A model generated the notes under the pieces. The model did no database searches. It worked only from the letters and a program-made list of their open reading frames with translations, and was not told where the DNA came from. Below, piece after piece: positions 11,301 to 24,681 of a stretch of DNA of 64,000 bases (position 1 is the first letter of the stretch; the number at the start of each line of letters is the position of its first letter). Both the position numbers and the translations under genes were made by a program. The stretch spans positions 2,778,501 through 2,842,500 of the forward strand of contig JAKCOZ010000041.1 in assembly GCA_022605955.1 (NCBI GenBank). Direction: 5' to 3'. The DNA is from Rallus limicola. Taxonomy: Eukaryota > Chordata > Aves > Gruiformes > Rallidae.

Positions 11301-14300
11301 TCCTTGCTCACGTTTCCATCACCAGCAAGCCCAGGGGGGGTGGGCAGAGGAGTGGGAGGTGGGACTCAAATGGGCACGTGAGAGCAGACCCATCTCCTTC
11401 TTGTGCCAGTGGCACAGGAGCAATTCCTTTCACCAGCCTGGGATCTGGTTCACATCACAGGAAGCCCTGTCTTGCCAAGTAACACCACATTTTTATGAAG
11501 ATGCTGAAGGGCCTGGAGCATCTCCCCTGTGAGGAAAGGCTGAGGGAGCTGGGGCTGTTCAGCCTGGAGAGAAGAAGACTAAGGGGGGACCTTCTTCATG
11601 TGGATCAAGATCTGAAGGATGGGATGCAGGGGAAATGGGCAGCCCCTTGTCAGTGCCTGTGGGGACAGGACAAGGGGCAGTGGCTGCAAGTTGGAGCCTA
11701 GGAAGTTCCCCACCAACATGGGGAAGACCCATCTGCTCTCACGTGCCCATCTGAGTCCCACCTCCCACTCCTCTGCCCACCCCCCCTGCACGAGGCAGTG
11801 CTGCCAGCTCTAAGGCTTGGGGATGCCCTGACCCTCAGCCTGCAGCTGTTGGCATCTGGTGCAGGCCACCCCAAACCCCACCTCAGGTGGGTGCCGGTCA
11901 GTGTTGTATCTCCAGCTCCAGGCTCTGCCTGCTCACAGCGCCGGCTTTTCAAAGGGACAGGCGAGCGTCCCCACTCCTCCCACCAAAGAGCTGCCTTTCC
12001 ACCCGTGAGAGCAGAGGGCACAGCCCTGAACCCCGCTTCGGGAGCATCACGCAGGCTTTAGAGCTTGCGTGCTGCCCGCCCGGGGGGACCAGAGCATCCC
12101 AAGGGCGGCCAGAGCATCCCAAGGGCGACCGCGGCATCTGCCGTCGGGTGGCAGCAGATGATCGCGACATCAGGTGCTTCTTGGCTTCACACACACACAC
12201 ACCAGACTCTAGAGAAGGAGCCGCATTCCCACGCTGCCCCCCACGCCTCCAAACAAGGGACATGCACCCCAAAACCAGGCTGGGGGCAGGACCCCCCCAC
12301 CCCAAGGGCACTCTGCCCCTCATGGGGGTCTGGGTGAGCTCAAGGCAGCTCTGCCTCCCCATGCCTCCAAACAAGGGACATGCACCCCAAAACCAGGCTG
12401 GGGCAGGCCACCCCCCCACCCCAAGAGCACTCAGCCCTTCATGGGGGTCTGGGTGAGCTCAAGGCAGCTCTGCCTCCCCATGCCTCCAAACAAGGGACAT
12501 GCACCCCAAAACCAGGCTGGGGGAAGGCCACCCCCCCACCCCAAGAGCACTCAGCCCTTCATGGGGGTCTAGGTGAGCTCATGGCAGCTCTGCCCCCAGC
12601 CCTTTTTTGGTGCCCAGGATGGATATTTCCCATGGGATGATGAAAGGAGCAGCGGTTTTGACTGGATCCTCAGTGTGAGATCTCATCCTTCAGCCCACAG
12701 CAGGCTGCCCAGGGTCACCCCAGCAGCATAGCAGCAGATTGGGAGGGGGGGGCAGCTGCCTGCACCTACAGCATCTGAGGCCAGTGCATTATGTCCAAGG
12801 GAGGAGACTTCTGGAGCTCCCCAGAGCATGGACACACAGCCAAGGTGGGTTTAAATGCCCCTTTGGACAGAAACGGGGTGTTTCACTGCACCTTCTTCTC
12901 CCTTTTTATTTCTAGAGGCTGCACCCAACCTCCACCAAACTCAACCAAAGAGCTGAGACCCATTTTTTATCCCAGACTCCTGGTAATAGACTCAGTTTAA
13001 TGGCTGATTCTTGTGCCATTTAAGATTCTTGGTCTTAAAAACCAGATGTATTTGCTGTAGCCCTTGAGCAGCGTGATGCTAACAAGGAAAGCAACATTCT
13101 GAGTGCTGTGGCTGGCTCTGCAGCTCACATCACCTGGACCATCACTATTCCAGCACTGCCTGGGCAGTGAGGTGAAGGGGGATTAGGCTGGAGCAGGTGG
13201 GTCAGCAGAGGAAGGGGTAGGTGTAGATTAGAGCACACACCAGCTGCTACAGCTTTGCTTTGTGCAAACTGGTTCTCTTCAACTCTACCTATTCAGGTGT
13301 GTAGGTTTTAATGCTTCCAAAAAAACCCAAGGGGCATAGTGACCCCCACCACTGCTAGCACCTGGCCTGGTCCTCACATGCCTGAGTGTGACAGAGGAGC
13401 AGGGATCACAGCAGAAACACCTCCAGCAGGTCTTTCACAGAGAAGCAATACAGGGAGACCCTTTGTGTAAGCTTATTGTGTGTGCTGGTAACATGGGGGC
13501 TGGAAGCAAGGCAATACCATACTGCTGGACTGGTTTCTGCACAGTGCCCTGTGGGAGAGGACTGAATCCTTTTGGGAGACCTCTCTTTTGGGAGAGGGGC
13601 TCATCCCACTTACCAGTTCCAGTTTCCCATCCTTGAGCCGGATATGGGGATCCAGAGAGACTTTTGCTTTGGTGCCTGAAGCTGCTTTGTGATTAGAAGC
13701 TGCAGCAGGTGCTGGAAAGCCAAAAATAAATGTTAATGGAAGAGCACATGATGGGCATAGAGGAGAGAGGTGCCTGCAGAACAGGATACAGATCTCTTGT
13801 TGTGTGAAATGCAATGTGTGCAGGAGGCCAGAATCAGAGGCTAGTATTCACTAAAGCTGGTCTTAGAAGGCTGAAGCAGACCACTGTTGGGAAGTTTGGA
13901 GCCTGGGCAAAGCCTTAGTGAAATTTGGCTTCTGCATGGTTTAGAATGGGATGTTTCATCCAGGAACCTCAGGATGGAGAAAATAGCACTTGGGAAATTT
14001 CCAGTCACAAACACCTGTGGGGTGTTGGGGTCTGCAGGCACAGCAAACTTTGGGGGAAAGGAAATAATCCACCTGCCTGGCTCTGCTCTCATTGATTAAG
14101 CAAACCTGAAACCTGGCATTTTATAAAATGCAGCCTTAGCTTTCACAGCACTCACAGAGAAAGGAACTGGTGGATTAAAAGCAATGTGGGAAAACACTGG
14201 TGCAAGACTTCCCACCCCCCAAACTGCAAAAAGCTTTGAACCCTTTTCCCTCAGCTGGGCCAAAAGGGTTTTTTTTGGGTAGCAGCCACACACACCACAA

Positions 14301-17300
14301 GGCAGACACAGGGGGAGAAAGAGGCAGAAACAGCAGCTGGTTGTCTGGTGAAAAGCTGTTCCAGGAGGAGAAGAGCCAGCTGCTGACAGCTGGTTTGCCA
14401 TTCCTGACACTGTCTGCCCCCTGAAATGGTACTGAGCACAAGCCCCACTGCCACTTATGTCCCCCTTGTCCCTGGAAGGAACCCCACCTTTCCATTATGA
14501 TCAACCCCTGTCTGTAAGAAACTGTGACATTCCCTGGGAAAAAAGCTGCAAAAGGTGTTCCTGGCTCAGGAGCTCCTCTGCCAGACTCCAGAAAGGTGCA
14601 GGAGGCCCTACACCCTGCCCACCCCCCAGCCATCAGCCCAGGTCAGTGACAAAATTCCTTCTTGTGCCAGTGGCACAGGAGCAATTCCTTTCACCAGCCT
14701 GGGATCTGGTTCACATCACAGGAAGCCCTGTCTTGCCAAGTAACACCACATTTTTATGAAGATGCTGAAGGGCCTGGAGCATCTCCCCTGTGAGGAGAGG
14801 CTGAGGGAGCTGGGGCTGTTCAGCCTGCAGAGAAGAAGACTAAGGGGGGACCTTCTTCATGTGTATCAAGATCTGAAGGATGGGATGCAGGGGAAATGGG
14901 CAGCCCCTTGTCAGTGCCTGTGGGGACAGGACAAGGGGCAATGGCTGCAAGTTGGAGCCTAGGAAGTTCCCCCCCAAGCTGGGGCAGACCTTTTCCCCAG
15001 TGAGGGTGAGGGAGCCCTGGGCCAGGCTGCCCAGGGGGGTGTGGAGTCTCCATCTCTGGAGAGATTCCAGCCCCGTCTGGACGCCGCCCTGTGCACTATG
15101 AGCTGGGGAGCTGCTTTGGCAGGGGGTTGGACCCCAGGAGCTCTCCAGCTCCCTTCCAACCCTTGGCATTCTGGGATTCTCCTGAACCTCTTGAGCACTT
15201 CTCACTGCATCCTCCTCACTCAGTGGGGCAGAGGCTGGGTGTGAGGAGAAGGCAGCGCAGAGGGGCAGAGGTGCTGCACAAGCATAATCCTCCTGATCTG
15301 GGTACTCATCCCTCTGCTGACACCAGCAGCTGGCAAGTGGCACAAGGTGATAAATGGGCTTGCTGGATTGGCCACCAACACTTTGCTCTCCAGGTTCAAG
15401 GGCAGAGCTGCTCCCCTCTGATGCATGGCTAATCAGGATTAGCACCACAGGGCTTTGCTGTCAGCACTGGACACAGAGATATCCAGGGCATCCATCAGGC
15501 ACCCACGGAGAGGCAGCCACTGGCCCAGGCTCCAACCTGGCTGCTGCTCTGTCAAAGCCAGTTGTGTGTGCTCAGGGGTGACCACACTGACACAGAGCCT
15601 CCTCAGCATCTCCTCATGGAATGAAATCCTCTCACTGAGTCAGGAAGTGATTAGGCCATTGCTATTTGCTGGATTGCCTACATCACCCTGGGCTTTTGCT
15701 CCCTGCCACTGGCAGCTCTGGGTGTCAGTGGTGGCCACCTACGTGAGATCAAGGCAACAGGATGCCTGGGGGGCAGGGAGAACAGACCGAGGGCAGTGCC
15801 TGCCCTGGGGTCTCTGCAGCACAGAGCATGGAAGGTGATGGCTGGTGGCTGCTGAGCTTGCCCAAGGTGAGCCAGGCCCCCCTGGAAGCAGAGTGCTGAC
15901 ACACAGCCAGCTCAGCACTGGCTGCTCCCTGTCTCTCCCACTAATCCAAAGTACAGACTAAACACAGTTTACCTTGCAGTGCTCTCTCTCTCAGCCTTCC
16001 AGATGGAAATTACAACATGGCACAGGGATTCACAAGCAGGGCCAGTGCTTCAGCAGCACAGGGGAACAAAGGCTTGTGGCCATGAGAACGACAGCAGCAC
16101 TTGCTAGGGTATCACTAAGGGAAAGCCCATCTTTTTCTCAGGGCAGGAGTGACCTTCATATCATAGGGATACAGGTTATCCTGCTGGAGGTCACTTCCCT
16201 GGCCACTGGATCAGGGGGTATTGAGGTTTCCTGCTGTCCCTGAGGGACCAGTGAAGCTGCAGGGTGAATTGAGTTCCGCCCCCGGTGCTGCCATCCTGTT
16301 GGGGAAGGGAGCAGGTCTCCTCCCAAGGGGCAAGAGCTCAGGAGAGGACTCAGCATGTAGAGAAAAAACAGCATGGAAAAGTGAACAAAACTCAAAGTTT
16401 GGGTGTAGAGAGAAACCTGCCTTGGTCACATCCATATGCCGTTTCCCAGTTTGACCAACTGAGGGCATCCTTAATGCCTGGATAACACCCAGAGCTGCTG
16501 TGTACGTTACAACCAGCATTAATTGGCTTTTTTATACCCTGTCTCCAAGGGCCACCCGTTCCCATCAGAAGGGAGTGTTGCCTGCAATAAGACCAGGTTT
16601 GGAACGTGTGCAAGTTTGGCATGACCTTTGCTGCAAATGAACCTCAGGCTGAGAGCAGAAGCAGCTGTCTCCTGTGAATACCTCAGTCATAGAATCTCAG
16701 CCTGGTCTGGGCTGGAAGGGACCCCAAGGATCACAGAGCTCCAACCCCCCTGCCACAGGCAGGGCCACCAACCTCCAGGCCTGGAGCTACACAAGGTTGC
16801 CCAGGGCCCCAGCCAACCTGGCCTTCAACACCCCCAGACACGGGGCACCCACCCCCTCTCTGGGCAGCCCCTGCCAGCCCCTTACCACTCTCTCTGTAAA
16901 GAACTTCCCCCTAAGATCTCATCTAACCCTTCCCTCCTTCAGCTTCACTCCATCCCCCTTGTCCTGCCAGTCTCTGCCCTTGAACAAGCTGATTCCCTCC
17001 TGTGTCTCTGCTCCCTTCAGGGACTGGCAGGCTGCAATGAGGTCCCCCCACAGCCTTCTCTTCTCCAGGCTGACCCAGCCCAGCTCCCTCAGCCTCTCTC
17101 CAGAGGGGAGCTGCTCCAGCCCTCTGAGCATCTTCATGGCCTCTGACCCCTCTCCAACAGCCCCACATCTCTCTTGTGCTGGGGCCCCAGCTCTGGACAC
17201 AGGACTCCAGCTGGGGCCTCCCCAGGGCAGAGCAGAGAGGGACAATCCCCTCCCTGTCCCTGCTGCCACCCCTCTGCTGATGGAGCCCAGGATCCCATTG

Positions 17301-20300
17301 CCCTTCCCAGCTGCAAGAGCCACTGCTGGCTCATGGGCAGTTTCTCATCCCCCATGGCACCCAGGTCCTCTGAATTTTACTACTATGGACAAACATGGAC
17401 ATAGTTAATACCCAGTAAGCCAAGCTGCTACGTTCCCTCTCTCCTAGCACCCCATTAGATGCCACTACAGCAGTATAAACCCCGGTCAGAACTGATTTCA
17501 TCACCCCCAGCCAAGGCTGTGTTTGGCACCCACACAAAGCAAACAGTTCAGCAGGACCCTTACCTGAGATGGTCAGCTCTGGTGGGCAAATGTCTGGTGA
17601 CAAAGAAGGCACAGGGAAATGATTTTCACGTCTATTCTAGAAAAACAAGACAAAAATGGCACAGACAGTCGCTAAGCAGAACCTGCTGGGGTCAATAAAG
17701 AGAAGACAGGTGTGTTCAAGAGAGAGCAACCCATTAGGCCTGTGAAGAGCAAAGGGACCACAAAGACCTCTGTGCAGATGGGCTAGGAGAGACTCCAGGA
17801 GTGTCTCTGGGAGCCCCTGGCACAGGCACAGTCCTGAGCCATCTCTGGTCACACACACAGGAAAAGGAGTTTGCCACTGATGCAACTGTGATTGAGAGCT
17901 GAGGGTGAATTTGTCCTTGTGCTGTTTTCTCCAGAGGTTCTCCCTAAAGCTCTGCACCCAACCCACCAGTGAGGTCCCACATCTGACCACAGCCAGTCCT
18001 GTGAGCTACCCAAAACCTGTAAGTACGACAGGAAGCTGAGAGCAGCACCCAGCCTGTTTCAAGCAAGGGGGCAGAAAGCACAAGTGTGAGGGCAGGGATG
18101 CTGAGCACCACCCAGATGGTGCTTCCACAGCTGGGAACTTCCATGTGGAGAGGGGCACAGGGCTGGTGCTGAGGACACACAGACAGGTAGCACGGGCACC
18201 TGAGCACACTTCCCTAACTTGGAAGCCCAGATCTCATTTAAAGTTCCATCTTTTAGCAGCAAAGTGAGGAAAGGAGCAATTGAATTTCAGCCAGCAGCAT
18301 GCTTTTATACAGGTTGCACGAGTGTACCTTCTGCTGGATGATGAAACATCTAACTACAGCACCCAGCTATAGGTCTGTGGGCTAAGGCTGGCTTTCATGA
18401 GCACATCTCCACCTGGTACACCCACAGGCAACCTGTCTATGACATTCTTGCAGGTCTGCATTCTCCACAGGGTCTGGAAAAAAGATGTTTGGTGGATGAT
18501 GCTTGTTGGAAAGGACCATCCAGACGGCCTCTTCTGAAGGAACTTGATGTGGAAGGAGGTAGAAGATACACCTGGTGTTGTACCAGCCCAGGAGAGGAAC
18601 AATAAAGGCATGCAGTCCAGCCACAGGCCTAAATTATCATGAGGGTGGTGTGGTTAAACCCTGTCTCACCACGTGCAGCTTGAGCCCTGGTCTCTGTGAA
18701 CACAACATTGAACCTGGCTTCACAGGAAGAATGAGCCTGGCTTATCATTAGGCTGGTGAAGAACAGAAACGGGCTGCTTAGGAACGCTGTGGATTCGTCC
18801 TCATCAGAGGTCTTTAAGAACAAAGACTTGTTGCTGCCTTTGGGTAGGAGAGTAGATCAAACTGACTCCTGAGATCCCTTCCAGCCCTATGACTGGTGCT
18901 GGATGAGATGCAGGTTGCTGTGCACAGAAGGGTTTTGTTTTTTTAAAACCTGAGACTTCTGAGAGAGACTCTGAATGCAGGCCCTGGAGATGAAACTCCT
19001 CTCATTACCTCCACGGATCCTTTGCTGTCTCAAATCCAAGCCAGGAGAAACAACATTTCAGATTTAAAACACCAGGCTGTAAAACAGGGCTACACACATC
19101 AGCCTTACAGACTTGCTGCTGTCCAGGAGGACTACCATGGAGTCCCTGAGAAGACTTCTCTGATCAAAGAAAGATCACAGGACTGATGTCTGTGGTCTTA
19201 GATAAGAACTTTGACCTACCTCTGGGGACCTCACGTGAACCTTCAGTCTGCAGGAACTCACACCGTTTCCCACAGCCTTTGGAGGTGGTGATGGGCTGTT
19301 GTTATGAACTGACAGGCCGGGGTGTAACCGTCCCCTTCCAGGAATAAAGGCCACTTCTGTGCTTCCCTCCCGTCTTAAACAACAAAGACAGAGCATTTTA
19401 ACAACACAGTATTCAAAGCCCAGCTTCAATTGGCAGAACTTCCATGCCCACAGTTCTTTTCACTGGGACAATGCCACTGAAGCCCACTCAGCCTGCATCA
19501 GTGTGGCTGGGTCTCCACCAGCCAAGTTGCTGGTTTGAGATTCAGTCCTGCTGCAGGACTCTGCTGGGCAGCGGTAGGGGATGTTCTTGAGAACCAGAAG
19601 GTTGGGAAGGTCTGGATTACACTTCAGGATGACCCATGCACTCAAGATTTCCTTATAAGACCACCTATCAGGCCCATCTTAAAGCAGCCTTGTGCTTTTT
19701 GAAGCTAAATATTGATACAGTGGGAAGGAGCAAAGGGCTTTTGCCCAAGATGCAACAGCACTACGATGATGACAAGAAATACGTTGCACCTACCTGAATT
19801 TGGCTTTTGTGATTATTTTTCTGGCCTCTTCATGTGTGCTACCCACCAAAGAATCTTTATTGATAGCAATCAGTTGGTCACCAGGACGGAGCCGACCATC
19901 CTAGACAAAAGAAAAGAATGAAGTCAGAGCACTGGAAAGGAATGTCTCTCTGCCCAAAGCCTTCTACTGCAACACTGATCCCCCTTAGTCTGTGAAATGC
20001 ATTATTCACTTGTTCTAAGGGAGCTGGGCTAGGTCAGCCTGGAGAAGGCTGTGGGGGGACCTCACTGCAGCCTGCCAGTCCCTGAAGGGAGCAGAGACAC
20101 AGGAGGGAATCAGCTTGTTCAAGGGCAGAGCCTGGCAGGACAAGGGGGATGGAGTGAAGCTGAAGGAGGGAAGGGTTAGAGGAGATCTTAGGGGGAAGTT
20201 CTTTGCAGAGAGAGTGGTGAGGGGCTGGAAGGGGCTGCCCAGAGAGGGGGTGGGTGCCCCGTGCCTGGGGGTGTTGAAGGCCAGGTTGGCTGGGGCCCTG

Positions 20301-23300
20301 GGCAACCTTGTGTAGCTCCAGGCCTGGAGGTTGGTGTCCCTGCCTGTGGCAGGGGGGTTGGAGCTCTGTGATCCTTGGGGTCCCTTCCAACCCAGACCAG
20401 TCTGGGATTCTATGATTTTTAGAACAGCTGCTTCAGAACAGCTGCTAGGAGAGATCCCCATTCCAAAGTTATTGAGGGTCTCCACACTGACTTACCTTGT
20501 AACAGTCACCATCTGGCATAAGCTCTTGCACATAAATCATGGGGCCGTCGGGCCTGTTGGATCCACCACTGATGGTCAGCCCCAGGCCGGAGGATTTTGC
20601 TATAGAAATGCTCTGGATTCCTGATTCAGTGGAGTAACTGCAAGGGAGAGATGTTAGCAGGTGATTCGAGGTGATGTGGTTTGTTTTTCCCATGTCACTG
20701 AACAAACTGACTGGTTTTCTTTCTGCTCATGATCCTCCTAACTTCTCCCAACCTTTTCTGCCTCTGCATCTTTTCTTCCACCCAGCCTTGGAAAGAGGAG
20801 GTGAGGACTCCTGTTTCTCAGTAGATATTCAGCATTTTGAAGATGACTGGCTTGCATAATCCCAGGTGCTTGGGAATGCTTGGTTACATTTAGAAAAATA
20901 GAGAAGAATCTAAAGGTTTAGCCAGGATGTATTGGGCACTCTGGGTTTTTACAGCCAAAAAGCACACAAGGGTTCTGGTGGTTATGGTTTGAATCCAGCT
21001 GAATCACCAGAGAGCAATTTAGGTTGGTCAACTATTAAGCATCCCTTAGCAAATGTCAAATACACAGCTATGTGTATCCTGACTATGTGTTAACTGAGAT
21101 TTGGACCCAAAATCTTACGTGATGCCCCAAGAAATGAGCCCTTGGGCACCTTTATAGCAATACCCACCACGCTGCGAGGTACTTCTGTAGCAGAGGTACA
21201 GATGACTTGCCCAGGCAAGGATGTACTCTAATGGACCCTACCCTCAAAGGAGCTGCCTGCTAGACAGGACCCAACCTGTGATCACCAAGCCCAGGCCACA
21301 GCTGGTGGCTCTGTACCAGAGGGAGGTTCAGCAGCTGCAGTGTTTGTGGGAGCAGAGGTTTCCCTGACCACCCACAGGCCAGCAGACAGCATTGCAACAG
21401 GGAAGTTTTGTGGGAGGATTTGGTGGAATCTAAGGCTAGGTGCAGCTAGCTTGTCTCCTTCTCAGTGTATTTCCACAGCAGCCACTCACCAAATGGTCCA
21501 CAGCTCCTGGTCCTCCTTGGGTGGTGTGAGAACCTCAGATGCAATGACAGCTATGCATCCCATCCCTCACAGGGACACCAGCGTGTAACTGCCCCGTGCT
21601 CCCCAGAAATGCCATCCTCAGTGGTCAGACACCCCAGTTACAGAGCAGGAGGGGACAGCACCCCCTGAAACTGGCAGCAGACCCCCAGGAGAGCCAGCTA
21701 GCTCTGCAGGTAAAAGGGACTGCATTCACACAGCGTGTGTCTTGGTCTTATGAATAAAATCTTTGCTCTAAGAAATCGTTTCAGAAAACGATGTCATGAA
21801 ATGGAGCATCAACCTCTGTTCAAACCAAAATACCAGCCACTGTGTGTGGTGAGAATCATAGAATGCCAGGGGTTGGAAGGGAGCTGGAGAGCTCCTGGGG
21901 TCCAAGCCCCTGCCAAAGCAGCTCCCCAGCTCATAGTGCACAGGGCGGCGTCCAGACGGGGCTGGAATCTCTCCAGAGATGGAGACTCCACACCCCCCTG
22001 GGCAGCCTGGCCCAGGGCTCCCTCACCCTCACTGGGGAAAAGGTCTGCCCCAGCTTGGGGGGGAACTTCCTAGGCTCCAACTTGCAGCCATTGCCCCTTG
22101 TCCTGTCTCCACAGGCACTGAAAAGGGGCTGCCCATTTCCCCTGCATCCCATCCTTCAGATCTTGATCAACATGAAGAAGGTCCCCCCTTAGTCTTCTTC
22201 TCTCCAGGCTGAACAGCCCCAGCTCCCTCAGCCTTTCCTCACAGGGGAGATGCTCCAGGCCCTTCAGCATCTCCATGGCCTCCTCTGGACTCTCTCCAGG
22301 AGATCCCTGGCTGTTTGATCCCAGGGAGCCCAGCACTGGACACAACACTCCAGGTGGGCGTATATGTACTGGATGGGTGTATATATACTGGATGGTATCT
22401 GGGTCCCATTGCTCAGTGGGGGGGTCAGAACCTCAGATAACATTGCAGTGAGAGGTCACAGTGTGGGAACAACCTGCAGAGAGGAAAGAGTGGGTAAGGA
22501 GTGGCAGCCACATCTAGGAAAAGGCTCTGTGACACAGGGCTGGAGATACACCTCTGCAGCCCACCAGCAAGGCTCTGCACGGTCCGTGATTTCATGCTGC
22601 TCCCAGGAGGAGACCACCACAGCCTAGCTGTGCCAAGTAAGGAGACTGCCATGCCAGGTCCTCCCTCAGCCTGGACTGGGTCCAGCTTGTCTAAATCAAG
22701 TATGTCCAGCTTGTCCAAACCAGCTGGCACACAGACGAGCTGGCGTCTCCTCTGTAAGGGTCTCTCACGCCATTCAAGCAGCTTAAACCTCTGGTGCCAG
22801 ATATTTGTCCTCTCAAATCCCTAATGAAGAGCTGGTATTTAGCAAGAGGATTTACTGGCTCTGCAGTGAGGTCTGATTCTCTTTACCAGTGACTTGGCTT
22901 GTTTATGCTGGCAAAGAAAGGGAAGCTGCAAGCCCTGGGGATGAATGGTCCCAATTCCATGCCTGTTAACACCCTTCAAGCTGTCCCTCTTGAGAAGGGC
23001 AACCCTGAACACCTTGGACATGAGACTCCACAGAAAAACAAGCTCTGCCTGTGCAAACCTCTGACCCTGCTAAATATGAAAGGGACAGATGACCACATGA
23101 AAACACAGGCTCCCAGAGATGCTCTGAAGACAAAAGGATGCGGTGTCTGCAGGCACCTGCTGCTGACACCAAAGGAAAGGGCGTCAGAGCGTTTGCATCA
23201 AGAGGGCAGTGTTTGTGCTCTTGTTGCAAGATGTCAGCGTGCCAGAAGCAGGGCAATAGAAAACACACTCCTCAAACATCTTCTGAAAACACTATGGGCT

Positions 23301-24645
23301 TCACAGAAATACTCACAGGATCACAAGGTTGGAAAAGCCCTTTAAGATCAAGTCCAACCATTCCCATCCTAAGCTGAACCAGATCCCTGAGCACCTCATC
23401 TCCCCAGCTGGTAAACACACCCAGGGAAGGGGACTCAGCCCCTCCCTGGGCAGCCTGGGCCAGGCCCTGACAACTCTGCCAGGGAAGAACTTTGCCCTCC
23501 CATCTGCTCTGACCCTGCCCTGGCCCAGCTTGAGCCCACTGCCCCTTGGCCCAGCTCCTGGCCCCTGGCTGAAGAGACCAGCGCCCACCTCTCTGCACCC
23601 TCCTGGCAGGGCAGGGGAGGTGGGGAGAAGGGCTCCCCTCAGCCTCCTCTTCTCCAGGCTCAACACCCCCAGCTCCCTCAGCTGCTCCTCAGAGCATTTG
23701 CCCTCCAGCCCCTTCCCCAGCCTGGTTGCCCTTCTCTGGACTGGCTCCAGGAGCTCCATGTCCTTCTGATGCTGAGGAGCCCAGAACTGGACCCAGCACT
23801 GGAGGTGCAGCCTCCCCAGTGCCCAGTCCAGGGGCACAATCCCCTCCCCAGACCTACTGGCCACACTATTCCTGACACAAGCCAGGATGCCATTGGTTTT
23901 CCTGGCTGCCTGGGCACACTGCTGGCTCCTCTTCAGGCTGCAGTCACCCACCACCCCCAGGTCCTTCTCTGCCTGACAGCTCTCCAGCCAGTCTCCCCCA
24001 GCCTGTAGCGCTGCATGGGGGTGTTCTGTCCCATGTGCAGCACTCTGCATTTGGTGTTGTTAAACCTCATCCCATTTCTACAGGTGATGTGCAGGGTCCC
24101 CCCAGCTGGCTGTACGCCACGGCTTCTCCCCACGTGTCAGAGAGGAGGAAGCAGAGCAGCTGCCTGGCTAACTGCTGCAAACACAGGGTTCAAGGGGAAA
24201 GCAGCTCAGCCCTTGGGCACAGGCTTCCCAGCAACAGTCAAGCTGTCAGCATGACGAGGACTTCTAGAAGGCCACTTTGGCGATACAACAGTAAAGGATG
24301 AGCAGAGCTGTTCTTCAGACACTGGGGGTATTTACTGCAGCTACCCTTAAGACAGCGTTGGGTGGTGTGTCCCTGATTGACCAGGGCCAGGCTCTGTGGG
24401 GCCAGCCCCCTGTGACCCATACGTACTGTGCATGAGGGGGCTGTGCCGGGTTCCCCATGACGGGGCTGTGGGAGCTGGCGGGGCTCAGCAGCAGCGGGCT
24501 CTGAGAGCGCGACGAGGAGCCCGAGGATGTGCTCTCCAGGTATCGACCTGAACAGCAGAGTCAGAGTCAGTCCAGGCAACGTAAATACTCCAGCATCACC
24601 CTCTCCTCTGCTCTACTACTGACAGCTGACACCATTTGGCTAGCT

Positions 24646-24681
<36 letters not shown>

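Larger units (their letters stand above)
9333..13613. other. Introns around exon 10478-10574
   Basis: It contains the palindrome with its inserted segment (11333-11787), a 119-bp tandem array (12236-12597) and short CpG-containing sequence at 12060-12170. The remainder shows no gene. Confidence 0.5.
13712..17563. other. Intron between exons 13711 and 17564
   Basis: Holds two CR1 copies (14755-15180 and 16688-17376) and the donor of the 11.4-kb duplication. Nothing else is recognised. Confidence 0.5.

Noticed and set aside
16674..17408. 244-codon open frame on the plus strand
   Set aside because: It is the antisense of a CR1 copy; the same translation recurs at other CR1 sites in the window.
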